Of a stretch of 64,000 bases of DNA, positions 53,085 to 61,346 are shown one piece after another. A program made the translations under genes and the position numbers. This DNA comes from Betaproteobacteria bacterium Ga0077527 (lineage in GTDB: Bacteria; Pseudomonadota; Gammaproteobacteria; Burkholderiales; SG8-41): NCBI GenBank assembly GCA_001464815.1, contig LNDW01000020.1:279680-343679 (forward strand), given 5' to 3'. The notes below the pieces were generated by a model. That model did not search any database. It worked only from the letters and a program-made list of their open reading frames with translations, and was not told the DNA's origin. Each line of letters begins with the position of its first letter. The stretch's first letter is position 1.

Positions 53085-54049
53085 CAGTCGAGCTTGGCGC
53101 CGGACAGGCGCACCACCTTCTCGTATTTCTCGAGGTCGCGGCGGACAAAGGCGGCGAACTCCTCGACCGAGCTGCCGACCGGATCGGCACCGAGCGCGAC
53201 AAACTGCGCCTGCAGCTCGGGCGATTTGATGGCTTTCACCGTCACCGCATTGAGCCTGGCGATGATCGGCTTCGGTGTTTTTGCCGGCGCGAACAGGCCG
53301 AACCAGTTCACCGCCTCGAAACCGGGCACGCCCGATTCATGGATGGTCGGCACCTCCGGCAGCTGCGGCGAACGCTGCAGGCTGGCGATGCCGAGCACAC
53401 GCACCTTGCCGGCCTTGATGAAGCCGACGATCGGCGCCACCGAGTTGAACATCATGTTCATGTGCCCGGCGAGCACGTCGTTGACCGCCTGCGGCGCGCC
53501 CTTGTAAGGCACATGCACGATGTCCAGTCCCGCCATCTGCTTGAACAGCTCGCCGGCAAGATGGTTGGCGACACCGTTGCCGGCCGAAGCGTAGTTGAGC
53601 TTGCCCGGCTGGGATTTCGCCAGTGCGATCAGCTCCTTGATGGTTTTTGCCGGCACCGAAGGATGGGTCATCAGCACGAAGGGGCCAATCGAGATCAGGC
53701 TCACCGGCGCGAAGTCGCGCAGCGTGTCATAAGGCAGGCCCTTGCGCAGATGCGGCAGGATGGTCAGCGCGCCGGGGCTGCTGATGAACAGCGTGTAACC
53801 GTCGGGGGCGGCCTTCGCCGCGATCTCGGCACCGATCACGCCGCCGCCACCGGCACGGTTGTCGGCGACCAGCGCAGCACCGAGCTGCTGCGACAGCGCC
53901 GGGAAAATCAGCCGCGCGGTGACATCGGGTGTCGCACCGGCGGGTACTGACAGCACCACCCGCACCGGTTTCTCCGGCCAGGCCGCAGCGGCAGTGCCTC
54001 CGCTCAAAAGCAGCATCGCCGTGACGCCGGTGATCCGCATTGTGTTCAT
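53084..54049 (-). CDS. Bug-type solute-binding protein D
   Basis: 321 residues from ATG 54049 (an AGGAG 11 nt upstream; a GTG at 54055 has better spacing). Signal peptide about residues 1-22 (ITGVTAMLLLSGGTAAAA), then PVRVVLSVPAGATPDVTARL, DNRAGGGGVIGAEIA, PDGYTLFISSPG and DIVHVPYKGAPQAVNDVLAG. The first landmark is slightly changed (SVPAGAT for PFPAGGG). Paired with the class II aldolase downstream and divergent from an SDR gene by 91 nt. Confidence 0.92.
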   Translation of the reverse strand: MNTMRITGVTAMLLLSGGTAAAAWPEKPVRVVLSVPAGATPDVTARLIFPALSQQLGAALVADNRAGGGGVIGAEIAAKAAPDGYTLFISSPGALTILPHLRKGLPYDTLRDFAPVSLISIGPFVLMTHPSVPAKTIKELIALAKSQPGKLNYASAGNGVANHLAGELFKQMAGLDIVHVPYKGAPQAVNDVLAGHMNMMFNSVAPIVGFIKAGKVRVLGIASLQRSPQLPEVPTIHESGVPGFEAVNWFGLFAPAKTPKPIIARLNAVTVKAIKSPELQAQFVALGADPVGSSVEEFAAFVRRDLEKYEKVVRLSGAKLD

Positions 54050-54140
54050 TTCCACGACTTCTCCTGAAGGCAGGCATGGTAGCGGTTTGACCGCAGCCGG
54101 TAAAATCGCCGCTCACCATCACCAACCACCGGGGAATCAC

Positions 54141-54905
54141 ATGGCAGCCGAAAAGGGACGTGCAGCAGAGGAACTCGCAGGCAAGGTCGCGCTGGTCACC
54201 GGCGCATCGCGCAACATCGGCCGCGCCATCGCACTCGCACTCGCCGAAGCCGGCGCCACCGTTGCCGTCAACGCGCGCAGCGCAAAGGCCGATGCCGAAG
54301 CCGTGGCCGCGGAAATCCGCGCCGCCGGCGGCAAGGCCGAGGTCTGCATCGCCGACATCGCCGACCGCCAGGCCGTGGATGCCATGGTCGGCGACCTGGT
54401 CAAACGCCACGGCAAGATCGACATCCTGGTATTGAATGCCTCGATCCGCAAGGAAACGGCTTTCATCGACATGAGTTACGAAGAATGGCGCAGCCTGCTG
54501 TCGATCACGCTCGACGGTTCCTTTTTCTGCACCAAGGCCTGCCTGCCCTCGATGATCGCCGCCGGCGGCGGCAGCATCGTCACGCTGGGCGGCATGACCG
54601 CGCTCTCCGGCGCCAAGCGCCGCGTACACGGCTCGGTCGGCAAACACGGCCTGTGGGGCCTCACCCGCGCACTGTCCAAGGAACTCGGCGAACACAACAT
54701 CAACGTCAACTGCGTCGCGCCCGGCCAGATGGATACCGCACGCGCGGCGGACCGCTCTGAACGTGCTCCGGTCTCGAATGTGCCGATGGGCCGCCGTTCC
54801 TCTCCGGAAGAAGTTGCGGGGATCGTGCGTTATCTGTGCACGCCGGCTGCGCGGATGATCAGCGGTCAGCTGATCTACGTCGACGGCGGGCAGCAGCAGT
54901 TCTGA
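54141..54905 (+). CDS. SDR-family protein lacking catalytic Ser and Tyr
   Basis: 254 residues of the classical short-chain dehydrogenase fold: TGASRNIGRAIALAL (dinucleotide loop), ILVLNASIRKE, and NVNCVAPGQMD with the C-terminal GQLIYVDGG. The catalytic segments differ: the Ser of the usual ISS-x-A strand reads TLGGMTA, and the YxxxK motif reads HGSVGK, so the Tyr is replaced (Gly, preceded by His). Dehydrogenase activity is doubtful; a lyase-like or binding role is possible. It is divergent from Bug D and matches the SDR at 60.5 kb. Confidence 0.82.
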   Translation: MAAEKGRAAEELAGKVALVTGASRNIGRAIALALAEAGATVAVNARSAKADAEAVAAEIRAAGGKAEVCIADIADRQAVDAMVGDLVKRHGKIDILVLNASIRKETAFIDMSYEEWRSLLSITLDGSFFCTKACLPSMIAAGGGSIVTLGGMTALSGAKRRVHGSVGKHGLWGLTRALSKELGEHNINVNCVAPGQMDTARAADRSERAPVSNVPMGRRSSPEEVAGIVRYLCTPAARMISGQLIYVDGGQQQF

Positions 54906-55162
54906 GCCGCCCCTCAAAATAAATCGTATCGGAATTCTTTCGCTACAACCTGCACTACCACTAGCAATTTAAGTGCCCCTTAGCCAAACATAAATTATAA
55001 AAGTACAATTAAAACAATAACTTAAAATTAAATCGCCCTACCTTTGGGTAAATACTTGGAATCAATCAAGACCACATATTGGCGCCGTTATGCTTATGGA
55101 GGGATTGAGAATTTTCAAGTTAGTATTAGTTCATCGCTTGATCCATGCGGAGCTAAAGCACC
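54906..55162. other. AT-rich non-coding region, start of a low-GC island
   Basis: A 257-nt gap much richer in A and T than its surroundings, with one AT-rich repeat copy at 55003-55025 and no open frame I can support. It precedes two AT-rich lipoprotein genes and marks the left edge of a small probable transferred segment. Confidence 0.6.
55003..55025 (+). repeat. AT-rich dispersed repeat, copy 9
   Basis: Reads CAATTAAAACAATAACTTA inside the low-GC gap before the lipoprotein genes. Confidence 0.65.
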
Positions 55163-55609
55163 ATGAATAAAAAACTCAAAACCGCAACAATCTTGGCCTT
55201 AGGAATTGGTTTAACGGGCTGCATGACCGTGGCCGATCACAGACAAGGACTTAGAGATTCCAGTGAGGAGAAGCTCACACTCGGCGTAGCGCAAAGAGAA
55301 ATAAAAGTCGGGATGTCTCAAGCCGATGTAGCCAAAGCACTTGGATCGCCAAATATGGTTACCAAGGATCGCGATGGTGTTGAAACTTGGATTTATGACA
55401 GAGTAAGTACTGAAACAGCTTACTCAACAAGCAAAAACGGAATTGCCGGATTAATTCTCGGTGGCGGATCTGGAGGTGGCGCTGCCGGGGTAGGAAGCTC
55501 TTCACAATCCAGCGGAGCTGCATCCCGCACGCAAAGAACACTCACCATTATCATTAAATTCAAAGAATCAGCCGTATCCGACTTTACCTATAACTCGACA
55601 TCATTCTGA
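55163..55609 (+). CDS. SmpA/OmlA-like lipoprotein with Gly/Ser-rich insert
   Basis: 148 residues. The leader MNKKLKTATILALGIGLTGC ends in a lipobox (LTGC, Cys 20). The domain QREIKVGMSQADVAKALGSPNMV with VETWIYDRVST resembles BamE/SmpA-type lipoproteins. A Gly/Ser-rich stretch (about residues 98-120) precedes a beta-rich end (LTIIIKFKESAVSDFTYNST). Its AT-rich codon use differs from neighbours, suggesting transfer. Five nucleotides from the next lipoprotein gene, so one transcript. Confidence 0.8.
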   Translation: MNKKLKTATILALGIGLTGCMTVADHRQGLRDSSEEKLTLGVAQREIKVGMSQADVAKALGSPNMVTKDRDGVETWIYDRVSTETAYSTSKNGIAGLILGGGSGGGAAGVGSSSQSSGAASRTQRTLTIIIKFKESAVSDFTYNSTSF

Positions 55610-55614
55610 CCAAA

Positions 55615-56082
55615 ATGAAAAAATTCCTTACTTTTGTTGGACTCGCTTTCCTACTAAGCGGCTGCATTCAACCACCCACTCAAACCAAATCAGCCCTTGA
55701 ATTGCAGGCCATTCAGGCAAAAGAGTTTGAAACCAATAAAAAAATTGCCTTTGCCGCGACCTTGTCTGTATTTCAAGACTTGGGCTACATAGTTAGTTCA
55801 GCGAGCCTAGAAACCGGACTGATCACAGCAAAAAGTCCAACCAAACAAAGCTTCGTCCCCTTTGTTGGACAAGTAATGACACACACGAATGCAAGTGCTT
55901 TTGTTGAAGAAATTACCTCTGGAAGAACCAAGGTCAGGGTAAATTTTGTTAATGCGCGCGAATCATCAAGTGGATACGGAATGCGCGGCGGGCAGGACAC
56001 TCCGATCGAAGATCCCGGAATGTATCAAGATGTTTTTGCAAAAATTCAGCAAGGAATTTTTGTCAGAAAAAACGTAAATTGA
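55615..56082 (+). CDS. Lipoprotein of unknown function
   Basis: 155 residues with the leader MKKFLTFVGLAFLLSGC (lipobox LSGC, Cys 17). The mature part begins with a helix (ALELQAIQAKEFETNKKIAFAAT), then SVFQDLGYIVSSASLETGLITAKSP and a beta-rich RTKVRVNFVNARESSSGYG. No family assigned, though the shape resembles envelope lipoproteins that travel with SmpA-like partners. Low GC like its neighbour; a T-tailed hairpin terminates the pair. Confidence 0.72.
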   Translation: MKKFLTFVGLAFLLSGCIQPPTQTKSALELQAIQAKEFETNKKIAFAATLSVFQDLGYIVSSASLETGLITAKSPTKQSFVPFVGQVMTHTNASAFVEEITSGRTKVRVNFVNARESSSGYGMRGGQDTPIEDPGMYQDVFAKIQQGIFVRKNVN

Positions 56083-56093
56083 GCCGAATGCTC

Positions 56094-56119
56094 ACCCCCG
56101 CTGAAACGGGGGTTTTTTA
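56094..56119 (+). terminator. Intrinsic terminator after the lipoprotein pair
   Basis: CCCCCG-CTGAAA-CGGGGG stem followed by TTTTTT, 12 nt after the stop. Confidence 0.9.
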
Positions 56120-56179
56120 TTGCAAAAACTTGATTCAAATTAGCAAAAAACGCACCGCAACATTGAACGACAACAATAG

Positions 56180-57955
56180 CTAAGCCCGCCCTTCATCCAT
56201 GAACTGCAGCCGCGCGAGGTGGGCGTAGAGTCCCTCTTCGCGCAGCAGTTCGTCGTGGGTGCCGGTGGAATGCAGGTGGCCGCGTTCGAGTACGAGGATG
56301 CGGTCGGCGTTGCGCACCGTTGCAAGGCGGTGGGCGATGACCAGTGTGGTGCGGCCCTTCGCGAGTTCTTCCAGCGCGGCGGCGACCTGACGTTCACTTT
56401 CAGCGTCGAGTGAACTGGTGGCCTCGTCGAGCAGCAGGATCGGCCGGTCGGCGAGGATGGCGCGGGCGATGGCCAGGCGCTGGCGCTGGCCACCGGAGAG
56501 GCGCACGCCGCGCTCGCCGAGTTCGGTGTCGTAGCCCTGCGGCAGGCGTTCGATGAATTCGACGGCGTGCGCAGCCTGACAGGCGGCGCGCACTTCATCA
56601 AGCGTGGCGTCAGGCCGGCCGAAGCGCACATTCTCGGCAACACTGGCTGCGAAAATCACCGGATCCTGCGACACCAGTGCCACGGCGCGACGTAATTCAC
56701 GCGGATCACAATGGCGCAGATCAATGCCGTCGATCAGCACGCGACCGGACTGCGGATCGTAAAACCGCAGCAGCATCGCGAAAATCGTGGTCTTGCCTGC
56801 GCCCGAAGGCCCGACCAGCGCGACGCGTTCGCCGGATTGCACCGTGAAGCTCAGTCCGGACAGGGCCTCGATGTCGGGCCGCGTCGGATAGGCAAAACGC
56901 AGCCCTTCGAAACGGATTTCACCGCGCGCGCGCGGCGACAGCGCGGCGCGTGGTTCGGCGGGCGCCAGTTCGCTGCGTGCGTCGAGCAGCTCCATCAGCC
57001 GCTCGGTGGCGCCGGCGGCGCGCTGGATTTCGCCCCAGACCTCGGACAGTGTGCCGGCGCCGCTGGCCACCACGCCGGCGTAGAACACAAAGGCCGACAA
57101 CTCGCCGGCCGATATGCGGCCATCGAGCACATCATGGCCACCGATCCACAAAATCACGCCCACCGCGCAAAAGGCGATCAGCATCACCGATGAAATCAGC
57201 CAGGCCTTGATGCGCACCCGTTCGACACCGGCAATCAGCGCCGCATCGGTGGCGGCATCAAAGGTCGCCGCGGTGCGCGCCTCATGGCCATAGGCCTGCA
57301 CGGTGCGGATTTCGTGCATCGCTTCATCCACCTGCGAGGACACCTCGGCAACGCGGTCCTGGTTGCTGCGCGACAGCCGCCGCACATAACGGCCGAGCAG
57401 CAGGATCGGCACCAGCGTCGCCGGCACGCCAAGCACGATCAGGAAGGCCAGGCGCGGGCTGGTGGCGAACAGCAGCACCAGCGCGCCCACCATCATCAGG
57501 CCGTTGCGCAGGAACATCGACAGGCCGAAGCCGATCACCTGGCGCAACTGCTCGCTGTCATTGGTGACGCGGGAGATGATGTCGCCGGTGCGGGTGGTGT
57601 CAAAAAAAGCCGGTGACAGCGTCAGCACGTGGCTGAACACCGTGCGCCTCAAGTCGGCAATGACATGCTCGCCGGTGCTCATCATCAGGAAAAAACGCAG
57701 CCAGGTCGCCACCGCCAGCACTGCAGAAACCGCGATCACTCCGGCGAGCGCGGTATTGAGCATCGCCGGATCGCCGCTGCCGAAGCCGGCATCAATGACA
57801 AAACGCAGGCCCTGGCCCAGCGCGAGCACGCAGCCCGCCGCCACCAGCAGCGCGGCCAGCGCGGCATAAACCCGCCCGCGGTAGGGTTGCAGGAAACGCA
57901 GCAGGCGCAGCAACTGGCCGACGCCGCGCCTTGGGGCTGCTTCGGGCAAATCCAC
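56180..57955 (-). CDS. ABC exporter, fused permease-ATPase (MsbA/lipid-A-type half transporter)
   Basis: 591 residues. Six transmembrane segments occupy about residues 20-320 with the coupling region DTTRTGDIISRVTNDSEQLR; the ATPase domain shows Walker A GPSGAGKTT, signature LSGGQRQRLAIARA, Walker B ILLLDEATSSLD and H-loop VIAHRL. It works as a homodimer in the inner membrane exporting lipids, peptides or drugs; MsbA-like is a fair guess. The downstream neighbour across its end is the AT-rich island; it is 2 nt from the lipoprotein gene upstream. Confidence 0.93.
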   Translation of the reverse strand: MDLPEAAPRRGVGQLLRLLRFLQPYRGRVYAALAALLVAAGCVLALGQGLRFVIDAGFGSGDPAMLNTALAGVIAVSAVLAVATWLRFFLMMSTGEHVIADLRRTVFSHVLTLSPAFFDTTRTGDIISRVTNDSEQLRQVIGFGLSMFLRNGLMMVGALVLLFATSPRLAFLIVLGVPATLVPILLLGRYVRRLSRSNQDRVAEVSSQVDEAMHEIRTVQAYGHEARTAATFDAATDAALIAGVERVRIKAWLISSVMLIAFCAVGVILWIGGHDVLDGRISAGELSAFVFYAGVVASGAGTLSEVWGEIQRAAGATERLMELLDARSELAPAEPRAALSPRARGEIRFEGLRFAYPTRPDIEALSGLSFTVQSGERVALVGPSGAGKTTIFAMLLRFYDPQSGRVLIDGIDLRHCDPRELRRAVALVSQDPVIFAASVAENVRFGRPDATLDEVRAACQAAHAVEFIERLPQGYDTELGERGVRLSGGQRQRLAIARAILADRPILLLDEATSSLDAESERQVAAALEELAKGRTTLVIAHRLATVRNADRILVLERGHLHSTGTHDELLREEGLYAHLARLQFMDEGRA

Positions 57956-57957
57956 GG

Positions 57958-58422
57958 TTATTGCTGCGCGCGCGGCACTTTGATGCGCACCACGAGTTCC
58001 GGAGAATTCAGCGTCACCACCACCGCACGGGTCGCGGTGATCAACACTTCATACTCACCCTCGGCCGGCACATCGACATGCAGCAGCGGCTGCTTGAGGG
58101 AGGACGGCGGCGCCGAGGCCGAGACATTGGGTTTCTCCGGGCTGTTGACCTGCACTTCACGGCTGGCGATCACCTGGCCGTCACGGCGCAGCTCGGCGCG
58201 GTAGGCATTCCACTGCCCCGCTTCCTCGTGTTTACCCCAGCCAAAATCGGCATGCAGGTTGATCGCCACCGGGTTCATCTCCGGCTTGAGCTGCACGCGC
58301 AGCGGCGCGTAGCCGGTGGCGGTCGCCTGCAGCGGCGCCCGCATCAGCTCTTCACCGCCGAGCAGGCCTTCGCAGGCGGCAAGCAGCAGCACCGCCGCAA
58401 GTGCCACCGGTCCGCGCCGCAT
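57958..58422 (-). CDS. Small lipoprotein, unknown
   Basis: 154 residues with leader MRRGPVALAAVLLLAAC (lipobox LAAC, Cys 17). The mature part is mostly beta (ATATGYAPLRVQLKPEMNPVAI, YRAELRRDGQVIASREV, YEVLITATRAVVVTLNSPEL), possibly one immunoglobulin-like sandwich. No family recognised. It sits between the alpha/beta hydrolase and the ABC exporter on the same strand, with a one-base overlap upstream and a 2-nt gap downstream, so the three are likely one transcript. Confidence 0.7.
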   Translation of the reverse strand: MRRGPVALAAVLLLAACEGLLGGEELMRAPLQATATGYAPLRVQLKPEMNPVAINLHADFGWGKHEEAGQWNAYRAELRRDGQVIASREVQVNSPEKPNVSASAPPSSLKQPLLHVDVPAEGEYEVLITATRAVVVTLNSPELVVRIKVPRAQQ

Positions 58423-59210
58423 CAGCCCACCCGGCGCAGGAAGCCGAGCAGCGCGTCATTGAAGGCCTGCGGCTGCTCGACGTTGGACAGATGCGCCGCC
58501 GACGGGATGATCAGCAGTTCGGAGCCGCGCAGGTTGGCGTGGATCTGCCGCGCCATTTCCGGCGGTGTGCCGTGGTCCTGATCGCCGACAATGACCAGCG
58601 ACGGGCAATCGATTTCCTTCAGCCGGTCGAGCACGTCGATCCTGGCGATCGCGTCGCAGCAGCCGGCAAATCCCGCCACCGGTGTGTTGCGGATGTCACC
58701 GCCGATTTTCGTCATCACCTCCGGGTTGGCCGCGCGGTAGGGATCGGTGAACCAGCGCGCCAGCGTGCCTTCGACCAGCGCCTCCATGCCCTTCTCACGC
58801 GCCAGTTTTACACGGTCGCCCCACATCTGCTCGGCATTGGGCGGGCGGCGGCTGGTGGTATCGGCGAGCACCATGCTCTGGAACACGCCGGGATATTTCA
58901 GCGCATAGGTCTCGCCGATCATGCCGCCCATCGACAGCCCGACCCAGTGCGAGCGGCGGATGCCCAGCGCGGCGTAGAGGCCGTGCAGGTCGTCGGCCAT
59001 CTGTTCAAGGGTGTAGGCGCCTTCGGGCGCGTCACTCGCGCCGTGGCCGCGGGTATCAAAACGCAGCACCTTGTAACCGCTGGCCACCAGCAGCTTCGCC
59101 TGTACATCCCACATGCTCGAATTGCAGGCGAGTGAATGTGACATCGTCACCCAGGGGCCTTCGCCTTCGATGCTGCAATACAGTTCAATGCCGTTGGTTT
59201 TGATTTTCAT
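58422..59210 (-). CDS. Alpha/beta hydrolase (3-oxoadipate enol-lactonase-like)
   Basis: 262 residues. LACNSSMWDVQ, FDTRGHGASDAPEG, nucleophile VGLSMGGMIGETYAL, VGDQDHGTPPEMARQI (acid) and AAHLSNVEQPQAF (His) define the triad; PcaD-like. It resembles the hydrolase at 39.6 kb in length and motif order (SMGGM, RWFxD). It lies 24 nt after Bug E on the same strand, so receptor and hydrolase are probably co-expressed. Confidence 0.87.
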   Translation of the reverse strand: MKIKTNGIELYCSIEGEGPWVTMSHSLACNSSMWDVQAKLLVASGYKVLRFDTRGHGASDAPEGAYTLEQMADDLHGLYAALGIRRSHWVGLSMGGMIGETYALKYPGVFQSMVLADTTSRRPPNAEQMWGDRVKLAREKGMEALVEGTLARWFTDPYRAANPEVMTKIGGDIRNTPVAGFAGCCDAIARIDVLDRLKEIDCPSLVIVGDQDHGTPPEMARQIHANLRGSELLIIPSAAHLSNVEQPQAFNDALLGFLRRVG

Positions 59211-59234
59211 GTTTTTCCTTTGTTGCGCTTTGAC

Positions 59235-60230
59235 TTATTGCGCCTTGATGTTGCCGGCGCGGGCAAGTTTGGTGAACAGGGCGATTTCAGCGGCGATCAG
59301 CTTGTCAAATCCCTCCGGCGTGGTCGGCGCCGGCTCGAGCCCGATCGGCGCCCAGCGCCGCTTCGCCTCCTCGTCGGACAACACACGGCGTATTTCGCGA
59401 TTCAGATCATTGATGATCGGGCGCGGCGTTTTGGCGTGAGTGACCAGACCGAACCACAGCACCGCGTCATAGCCGGGTACGCCGCCCTCGGCGATGGTCG
59501 GCACATCGGGCAACAACGCGTCACGCTTCAGTGAAGACACCCCCAGCGCCAGCAGCTTGCCGTCGCGCACCTGCGGCACCGCATTGGCGATTGGCGCCAG
59601 GAAAAAATGTACGCGGCCGGTCAGTGCCTCGGTCATCGCCTCGGGAATGCCCTTCATCGGAATGTGCACGACATCGATCTTCGCCATGCTCTTCAGCAGC
59701 TCTCCGGCGAAATGGGTGCCGCTGCCGACGCCGGCCGAGGAGAAGTTAAGGGCGCCGGGCTTCGCGCGCGCCGCGGCCAGCAAATCACGCGTGCTGCGAA
59801 AGCCCGCCGAAGGCGAAGTCACCAGCACATATTTCGAAACCGCCGACAGCGAAACCCCGGCGAGGTCGCGCTGGGCATCGTAGGGCAGCTTGTCATAGAT
59901 CGCCGGCGCCACGGTATGCGCCGATGACACCGACAACAGGGTGTGGCCGTCGGGATTGGCGGTCGCGGCCAGATTGGCGGCGATGGTGCCGCCGGCACCG
60001 GGGCGGTTATCCACAATCACCTGCTGCTTGTATTCCTCGGTGAGTTTCTGCGCGAGGTAACGCGCCGTGATGTCCGGCCCGCCACCCGGTGTGAAACCGA
60101 CAACGATGCGGATCGGCTTGCTCGGAAAACCCGGCACGGGCACCGCGGCACCCCTGCCCGCGACAACCTGTGCATGTGCGCCAGCAGCCGAACACAACAA
60201 CAACACGACACTTGCCTGAAACAGTTTCAT
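59235..60230 (-). CDS. Bug-type solute-binding protein E
   Basis: 331 residues from ATG 60230. Leader MKLFQASVVLLLCSAAGAHA, a longer linker before FPSKPIRIVVGFTPGGGPDIT, then DNRPGAGGTIAANLA, PDGHTLLSVSSAH and DVVHIPMKGIPEAMTEALTG. It is the fifth Bug receptor in the window and none has TctA/TctB beside it. Divergent from an SDR gene, the same layout as Bug D with its SDR. Confidence 0.92.
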   Translation of the reverse strand: MKLFQASVVLLLCSAAGAHAQVVAGRGAAVPVPGFPSKPIRIVVGFTPGGGPDITARYLAQKLTEEYKQQVIVDNRPGAGGTIAANLAATANPDGHTLLSVSSAHTVAPAIYDKLPYDAQRDLAGVSLSAVSKYVLVTSPSAGFRSTRDLLAAARAKPGALNFSSAGVGSGTHFAGELLKSMAKIDVVHIPMKGIPEAMTEALTGRVHFFLAPIANAVPQVRDGKLLALGVSSLKRDALLPDVPTIAEGGVPGYDAVLWFGLVTHAKTPRPIINDLNREIRRVLSDEEAKRRWAPIGLEPAPTTPEGFDKLIAAEIALFTKLARAGNIKAQ

Positions 60231-60370
60231 CCATCCCCCATCCGGTGATGTTCCTGCAGGGCGCTGACTATACCAGCAGCCAACGTCGCGCACAGCATGT
60301 GGAATGCCGCGGCGCAGTGTCGCCAGTGCGCGACTTCCCCGCTATCCTTGCCGCTCCGTTCAAGTGCTTC

Positions 60371-60394
60371 GGTCATTCATTATTTCGAATGACC
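60371..60394. promoter_or_regulatory. Palindrome in the Bug E-SDR divergent gap
   Basis: GGTCATTC-N8-GAATGACC, perfect 8-nt arms. A possible operator for the divergent pair. Confidence 0.4.
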
Positions 60395-60404
60395 GCACCT
60401 GACT

Positions 60405-60429
60405 CCCCTCGCCCCTTTGGGGAGAGGGG
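60405..60429. repeat. GC-rich stem-loop in the Bug E-SDR gap
   Basis: CCCCTCGCCCC-TTT-GGGGAGAGGGG, a short hairpin of a type seen as dispersed repeats in other genomes; single copy here. Confidence 0.45.
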
Positions 60430-60465
60430 CGGGGGTGAGGGGTTGATGGCATTGAACGTTTTTAA

Positions 60466-61242
60466 ATGCACAACTCCACGGATTCCACCATGCAAGCAGA
60501 GCAGGAACTCGCCGGCAAGGTCGCGCTGGTCACCGGCGCGGCGAAGAACATCGGTCGCGCCATCGCGCTCGAACTCGCTGCCGCCGGTGCGGCAGTGGCG
60601 ATCAACACCCGTGCTTCACGCGCCGAAGCCGAAGCACTGGCCGCGGAAATCCGCGCCGGCGGCGGACGTGCCGCGGTGTTTCTTGCCGACATCGCCGAAG
60701 CCGATGCGGTCGCAGGCATGCACGCTGCGGTGGTTGCCGAACTCGGCCCCGTCGACATCCTGGTGCTCAACGCCTCGGTGCGCCGCGAAGTCGCCTTCGA
60801 AACCATGAGCTTCGCCGAATGGCGCCAGGTGATGTCGATTTCGCTGGACGGCGCCTTCCACTGCATCCAGGCCGTGCTGCCGGGCATGCTCAAGGCCGGA
60901 CGCGGCGACATCATCACGCTCGCCGGCGATACCGCGCTCACCGGTGCGGTGGGCAAGGTGCACAGCTCGGTGGCCAAGAACGGTCTCACCGGCATGACCC
61001 GCGCACTGGCGCGCGAATTCGGCCCGCGCGGACTGCGCGTCAATTGCGTGTCGCCGGGGCACATCAACACCGTGCGCGCCAATGCGCGCGCGCCTCGCCC
61101 GGACGCCGGCAGCCACATTCCCGTCGGCCGCTACGGCGAGCCCCAGGAAATCGCCGCCACGGTGCGCTTTCTCTGCGGTCCGCGCGCCGGCTTCATCACC
61201 GGGCAGACCCTGCACGTCAATGGCGGGCAATGGATGTTTTGA
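60466..61242 (+). CDS. SDR-family protein lacking catalytic Ser and Tyr
   Basis: 258 residues (ATG 60466, or 60490, as neither has a good ribosome site). TGAAKNIGRAIALEL, ILVLNASVRRE, VNCVSPGHIN and GQTLHVNGG place it in the classical SDR family. The Ser strand is ITLAGDTA and the YxxxK region reads HSSVAK, so both catalytic residues are missing, as in the paralogue at 54.1 kb. Divergent from Bug E. An AT-rich repeat follows 13 nt after the stop. Confidence 0.82.
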   Translation: MHNSTDSTMQAEQELAGKVALVTGAAKNIGRAIALELAAAGAAVAINTRASRAEAEALAAEIRAGGGRAAVFLADIAEADAVAGMHAAVVAELGPVDILVLNASVRREVAFETMSFAEWRQVMSISLDGAFHCIQAVLPGMLKAGRGDIITLAGDTALTGAVGKVHSSVAKNGLTGMTRALAREFGPRGLRVNCVSPGHINTVRANARAPRPDAGSHIPVGRYGEPQEIAATVRFLCGPRAGFITGQTLHVNGGQWMF

Positions 61243-61255
61243 GTATTGATAAAAA

Positions 61256-61279
61256 TATTAATTAAAACAACTACTTATA
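61256..61279 (+). repeat. AT-rich dispersed repeat, copy 10
   Basis: Reads ATTAATTAAAACAACTACTTAT just after the SDR stop; shorter match in the CAAT part (CAAC). Confidence 0.6.
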
Positions 61280-61346
61280 TCAAAACACAGCATGAATATC
61301 GGCGCTTGTGCGGCGACGATGCAATGCCACGACGTGATCCCCAATT

